DNA of 7,465 nucleotides from Savagea sp. Its GTDB lineage: Bacteria > Bacillota > Bacilli > Bacillales_A > Planococcaceae. Position 1 is the stretch's first letter; each line of letters starts with the position of its first letter. Positions 6,470 to 7,465 of this stretch are shown one piece after another. The DNA lies in assembly GCA_030147435.1 (NCBI GenBank), contig JASKZX010000141.1:1-7465 (forward strand), in the 5' to 3' direction. A program made the translations under genes and the position numbers. The notes beneath the pieces were generated by a model. The model made no database searches. It had not been told where the DNA came from and saw only the letters and a program-made list of their open reading frames with translations.

Positions 6470-6532
6470 CTAACACAGTTCTGGTTTTGGTTGAAAGAGA
6501 AGAAAAAGAACTAACCTTTATATATCAAAGGG

Positions 6533-7465
<933 letters not shown>

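Overview
The window reads as an ordinary chromosomal segment of a low-G+C Gram-positive bacterium. The RNase J1, RpoY, type-II deformylase, KtrC and PdhA proteins look most like those of Staphylococcaceae, and the gene run ktrC / rnjA-rpoY / def / pdhA is the arrangement I recall from Staphylococcus. The pot genes sit on the other side of that run from where I recall them in S. aureus, so a relative of Staphylococcus is more likely than S. aureus itself. Genus cannot be settled from the sequence alone.

Layout, left to right. (1) 1-1921, minus strand: a tightly packed polyamine-importer operon, potA (ATPase), potB (permease) and the first codons of potC, cut by the window edge. (2) 1922-2222: a divergent intergenic region with a potA promoter, a peroxiredoxin promoter and a near-consensus PerR box. 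(3) 2223-2765, plus strand: a YkuU-like 2-Cys peroxiredoxin, closed by a UUCG-loop terminator. (4) 2894-3556, plus strand: ktrC, the cytosolic gating subunit of a Ktr potassium channel, with an inverted repeat in its leader. (5) A strong convergent terminator at 3569-3604. (6) 3622-5540, minus strand: rpoY (RNA polymerase epsilon subunit) and rnjA (RNase J1), overlapping by one base. (7) 5665-6231, minus strand: def, with its own terminator. (8) 6232-6633: a 402-base divergent region with no gene. It holds a near-consensus sigma-A promoter for pdhA, a cre-like site, short repeats and unusually long purine-only tracts. (9) 6634 to the right edge, plus strand: pdhA, truncated by the window.

The genes are housekeeping functions: polyamine and potassium homeostasis, peroxide defence, transcription and RNA decay, removal of N-formyl groups from new proteins, and entry of pyruvate into acetyl-CoA. 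I found no mobile element, CRISPR array, tRNA or rRNA, phage gene or defence system, and no convincing sign of a new biological system. What deserves a second look is regulatory: the PerR box, the ktrC leader repeat, and the def-pdhA intergenic region.
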